Source of the DNA: Gorsachius magnificus
Taxonomy: Eukaryota > Chordata > Aves > Pelecaniformes > Ardeidae
DNA: 64,000 nucleotides
NCBI GenBank assembly: GCA_034008185.1
Contig: CM067086.1
Coordinates: 13,516,507 to 13,580,506 of the forward strand
Direction: 5' to 3'
Both the position numbers and the translations under genes were made by a program. How positions within the stretch are numbered: the stretch's first letter is position 1; every line of letters begins with the position of its first letter. The notes below the pieces were generated by a model that saw only the letters and a list, made by a program, of their open reading frames with translations, had not been told where the DNA came from and did no database searches. Below are positions 61,823 to 64,000 of the stretch, in pieces.

Positions 61823-63544
61823 GCAGCAAAATGCAGCTGTGCTTAACATTGTAATGCCTCAGAACTTAAATACCAGACCAAAATCCTCCTCCTGTCCTCA
61901 CATGGTTCAAATGCTGCTGTTATTACAGATGCTGGAGTAAATGAAGCAAATGGCTATGGGTGTTGTTAATATGTAAGTTATATTTGACATTTATGAATTC
62001 TGCATGTCTGCGTCCTGTGACAATCTCAGTTTAAGACTGTTTGTACCACGTGCAGTTTGTCTCTGTCACAGGGCAGTAGTGTGCAGCCCCTCAGTTTTTG
62101 CTTTTGTTTTAAGCCGGAGTGGTACCCTGAGAACAGTTCAATCCCACAAATAGTTGAACCGGCATAACTGGGGGTGTGGATCAGTAGTTAGTCAAAAACA
62201 AGCAGTGGAGGAAGGCACTTTTCACTTTTTTTAGGCCATTAAGCCCTTTTAGCTACCCAGCGTTTCACAGTATGAAACAACAACCCAAGGAAACTCTCAT
62301 AATCGTGTTAATCATTGATGGTATTCACAGTTGCACTTAATCCAAAATGAAGTCTATGCCATGTGTAAATCCCACTTGAAGGGCAGACACAGATCTTGAG
62401 CAGCTAAGAGCCTTCTTCTGGCCTCCTGTGTCTAGAGGAGCTGCATCACTGGCAGCAGCCAAAAGAGGTGGATCACATACGGCAGTAAATCAGTCAACAA
62501 TGATTCAGTCAATAACCTTTTGAGAAAATAGTATGGGACAAAAATACATAGTTTCGGTAAATGGCATCGCACAAATAACCACTAGCCATACGTCACACAG
62601 GTTTACCAGCCATTGAATTTAGTCTGGCCTGTAGACAATAGATTCTGTTCTTTTGGAGGGTTAGATAATAATTTAATAGGAAAAACCTCCTTTAATGATA
62701 GGTATATGTTCAGAGTCATACATGTAAAAATATTGTATATATCTAGAAAGCATTAAATCAGAAGTCCTCTGAAAGTATCCGATTGTCAAAGAGTGAATCT
62801 GAAATGCATCCAGCATCTTTTTCCTTAAATACTGAGAATATTTTTCCTCTTTTGTTGTTGTTTCCCTTTTGGTGATTTCTAATGCTTCCATGAATTTCAG
62901 ATGAAGTCCGCTTAAGTGGTGGACGGGTGTAACTTATCAGGGGACAAATGGGGAATAGCATAACCATTAATCACAAAGCAGAAGCCCTGGGCATGGAGTC
63001 AAAGTGCATTGTCTGCCAAACAGTTTTCTACAAATTACCTGATAACGATATTAAGATTGATAACATAGTACTGATGTAAGCTGACCTACTTTTAAAGGGG
63101 GTTAATTTGCAATTTCACTGTAGCAGATAGAGACATTGGCTTGTGTAATGTAATTTACTAATAGGATTCAAAACATGCACAACCTTAACCCTATTTTGGG
63201 AAGAAAGTATGATCAATTCACTTTCTCAGTCCTCTTTTCTACAGCGAAGAATTGTTTTTGTGGAGGTCAGGTTTTCAGACATTATTATTGCTACACCGAA
63301 GAAATACATAGTGAACGAGAAAGGTGTAAAGACGCATTTCACTAAGCAACATACTATAAAACGATGTCTGATCTAACCCACTCCCCAATCTAAATAGGCA
63401 AAAAAGCCGGAAAAGAAATTGTTACCAATCCCTCTCTACCAGTGAAGCAAAGAGGCATAAAGAACTGGTCCCATAGAGTAGTTTCGGCTCTGCAGCTCAA
63501 CTTTTGTCTCCTGTCTGTCCTCCTAGAATGTACCGTAGTCTGAA

Positions 63545-63960
63545 GTAAGTGACTCTATGGGGCACACCACGCAGGCAGCGGCTGTGCGGTGGTGTTGTGT
63601 TTCTCTGCTGGCCCGCTTGCCGTGTATTGCAGCAAGCCCACCTGCGGCTGCGCAGCCTTTCACAGCTGTGCTGCTCTGCAGTGGCGGTGTGCTCGGGGCA
63701 CGTTTCCTGAGTTAGAACAGAGCTGCCCAAACAAGAAGGGCAGAGCAGGTCTGGTGACAGTAGTAAGGGTCAGCCGTGACTCCAGATGACCAGTGAAGCC
63801 TGTTGCTGCAAGGCAAGAGCAGCCAAAGCTCAGGCAAGGACTCAAGGCAAGGGCCGAGCTTGCATGCAGCTCCGTGGCCAGAAAACCCTCAGGTACTTGT
63901 GGGGATGGGTACACCTGAGGGCCCTAGGGGAGGTTCATCAGGGCAATTAGAGCCTGTTGG
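63545..63960. other. Unexplained GC-rich block near the right edge
   Basis: About 400 bases of raised GC and CpG (for example GCAGCGGCTGTGCGG and CACCTGCGGCTGCGCAGCC), with 66- to 84-codon overlapping frames on both strands and no known domain. The right half contains repeated GGCAAG and AAGGCAAG words. It could be part of an older LTR or other mobile element, a CpG-rich promoter or an exon of a neighbouring gene. The window ends too soon to tell. Confidence 0.25.
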
Positions 63961-64000
63961 TGTACACTGAGGTTCGTTATAAAGTGGTCTCGTTTATCCA

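Larger units (their letters stand above)
53441..63544. other. Unique DNA, no gene seen
   Basis: No coding domain, RNA or large repeat recognised over about 10 kb. Listed separately are A-rich tracts, an AT microsatellite, a GC-raised block (55250), a possible SINE B-box (60450) and a small inverted repeat (61376). Frames up to 131 codons (for example 60703-61098 plus) match nothing known. Confidence 0.5.

Noticed and set aside
1..64000. Bacterial-type features (operons, ribosome binding sites, CRISPR, riboswitches)
   Set aside because: CR1 elements and the LTR show vertebrate (bird) DNA; no regularly spaced direct repeats or prokaryotic gene layout exist.

Overview
This 64 kb window looks like non-coding bird DNA, either a gene desert or the inside of a very large intron. 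The bird assignment rests on three CR1 (chicken repeat 1) LINE copies with the short ATTCTATGAT-type tail and on two pieces of an LTR family that I recall as abundant in bird genomes. The sequence is AT-rich. I found no complete protein-coding gene, rRNA, tRNA or CRISPR array. Almost every open frame longer than 60 codons is short, unrelated to any family I recognise, and best read as chance; the exceptions lie inside CR1 copies.

Layout. 1-7021: unique sequence; two AATAAA sites (2179, 3048) sit in mRNA-end-like context and could mark the 3' end of a gene upstream of the window (weak). 7022-9188: a minus-strand CR1 that keeps part of ORF1 (a decayed esterase module), two parts of the endonuclease, the first part of the reverse transcriptase and the exact 3' end, with two internal deletions. 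9189-17846: unique. 17847-17941: the first ~95 bp of an LTR. 17942-27031: unique with short A/T tracts. 27032-27141: a CR1 3'-end scrap, minus strand. 27142-36436: unique, with an exon-like GC-rich patch at 32372-32485 and a MIR-like ancient SINE near 33.9 kb. 36437-37709: a plus-strand, 5'-truncated CR1 whose remaining ORF2 is open for 395 codons to its natural stop. 38797-39015: a very short CpG-island-like patch. 43377-43863: a solo LTR. 43864-64000: unique sequence with paired A-tracts near 48.6 kb, MIR-like scraps, several blocks that read like conserved regulatory DNA, and an unexplained GC-rich block at 63545-63960 that may run on past the window.

Nothing here forms an operon or a multi-gene system. 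The mobile elements are ordinary in kind. The observations most worth following are the exon-like block at 32.4 kb, the CpG-rich patch at 38.8 kb, the CR1 copy that preserves ORF1-esterase, endonuclease and RT pieces in one internally deleted unit, the MIR-like remnants in an avian context, and candidate enhancers that can only be judged by alignment with other birds. Family assignments are from memory of the families; no search was run.
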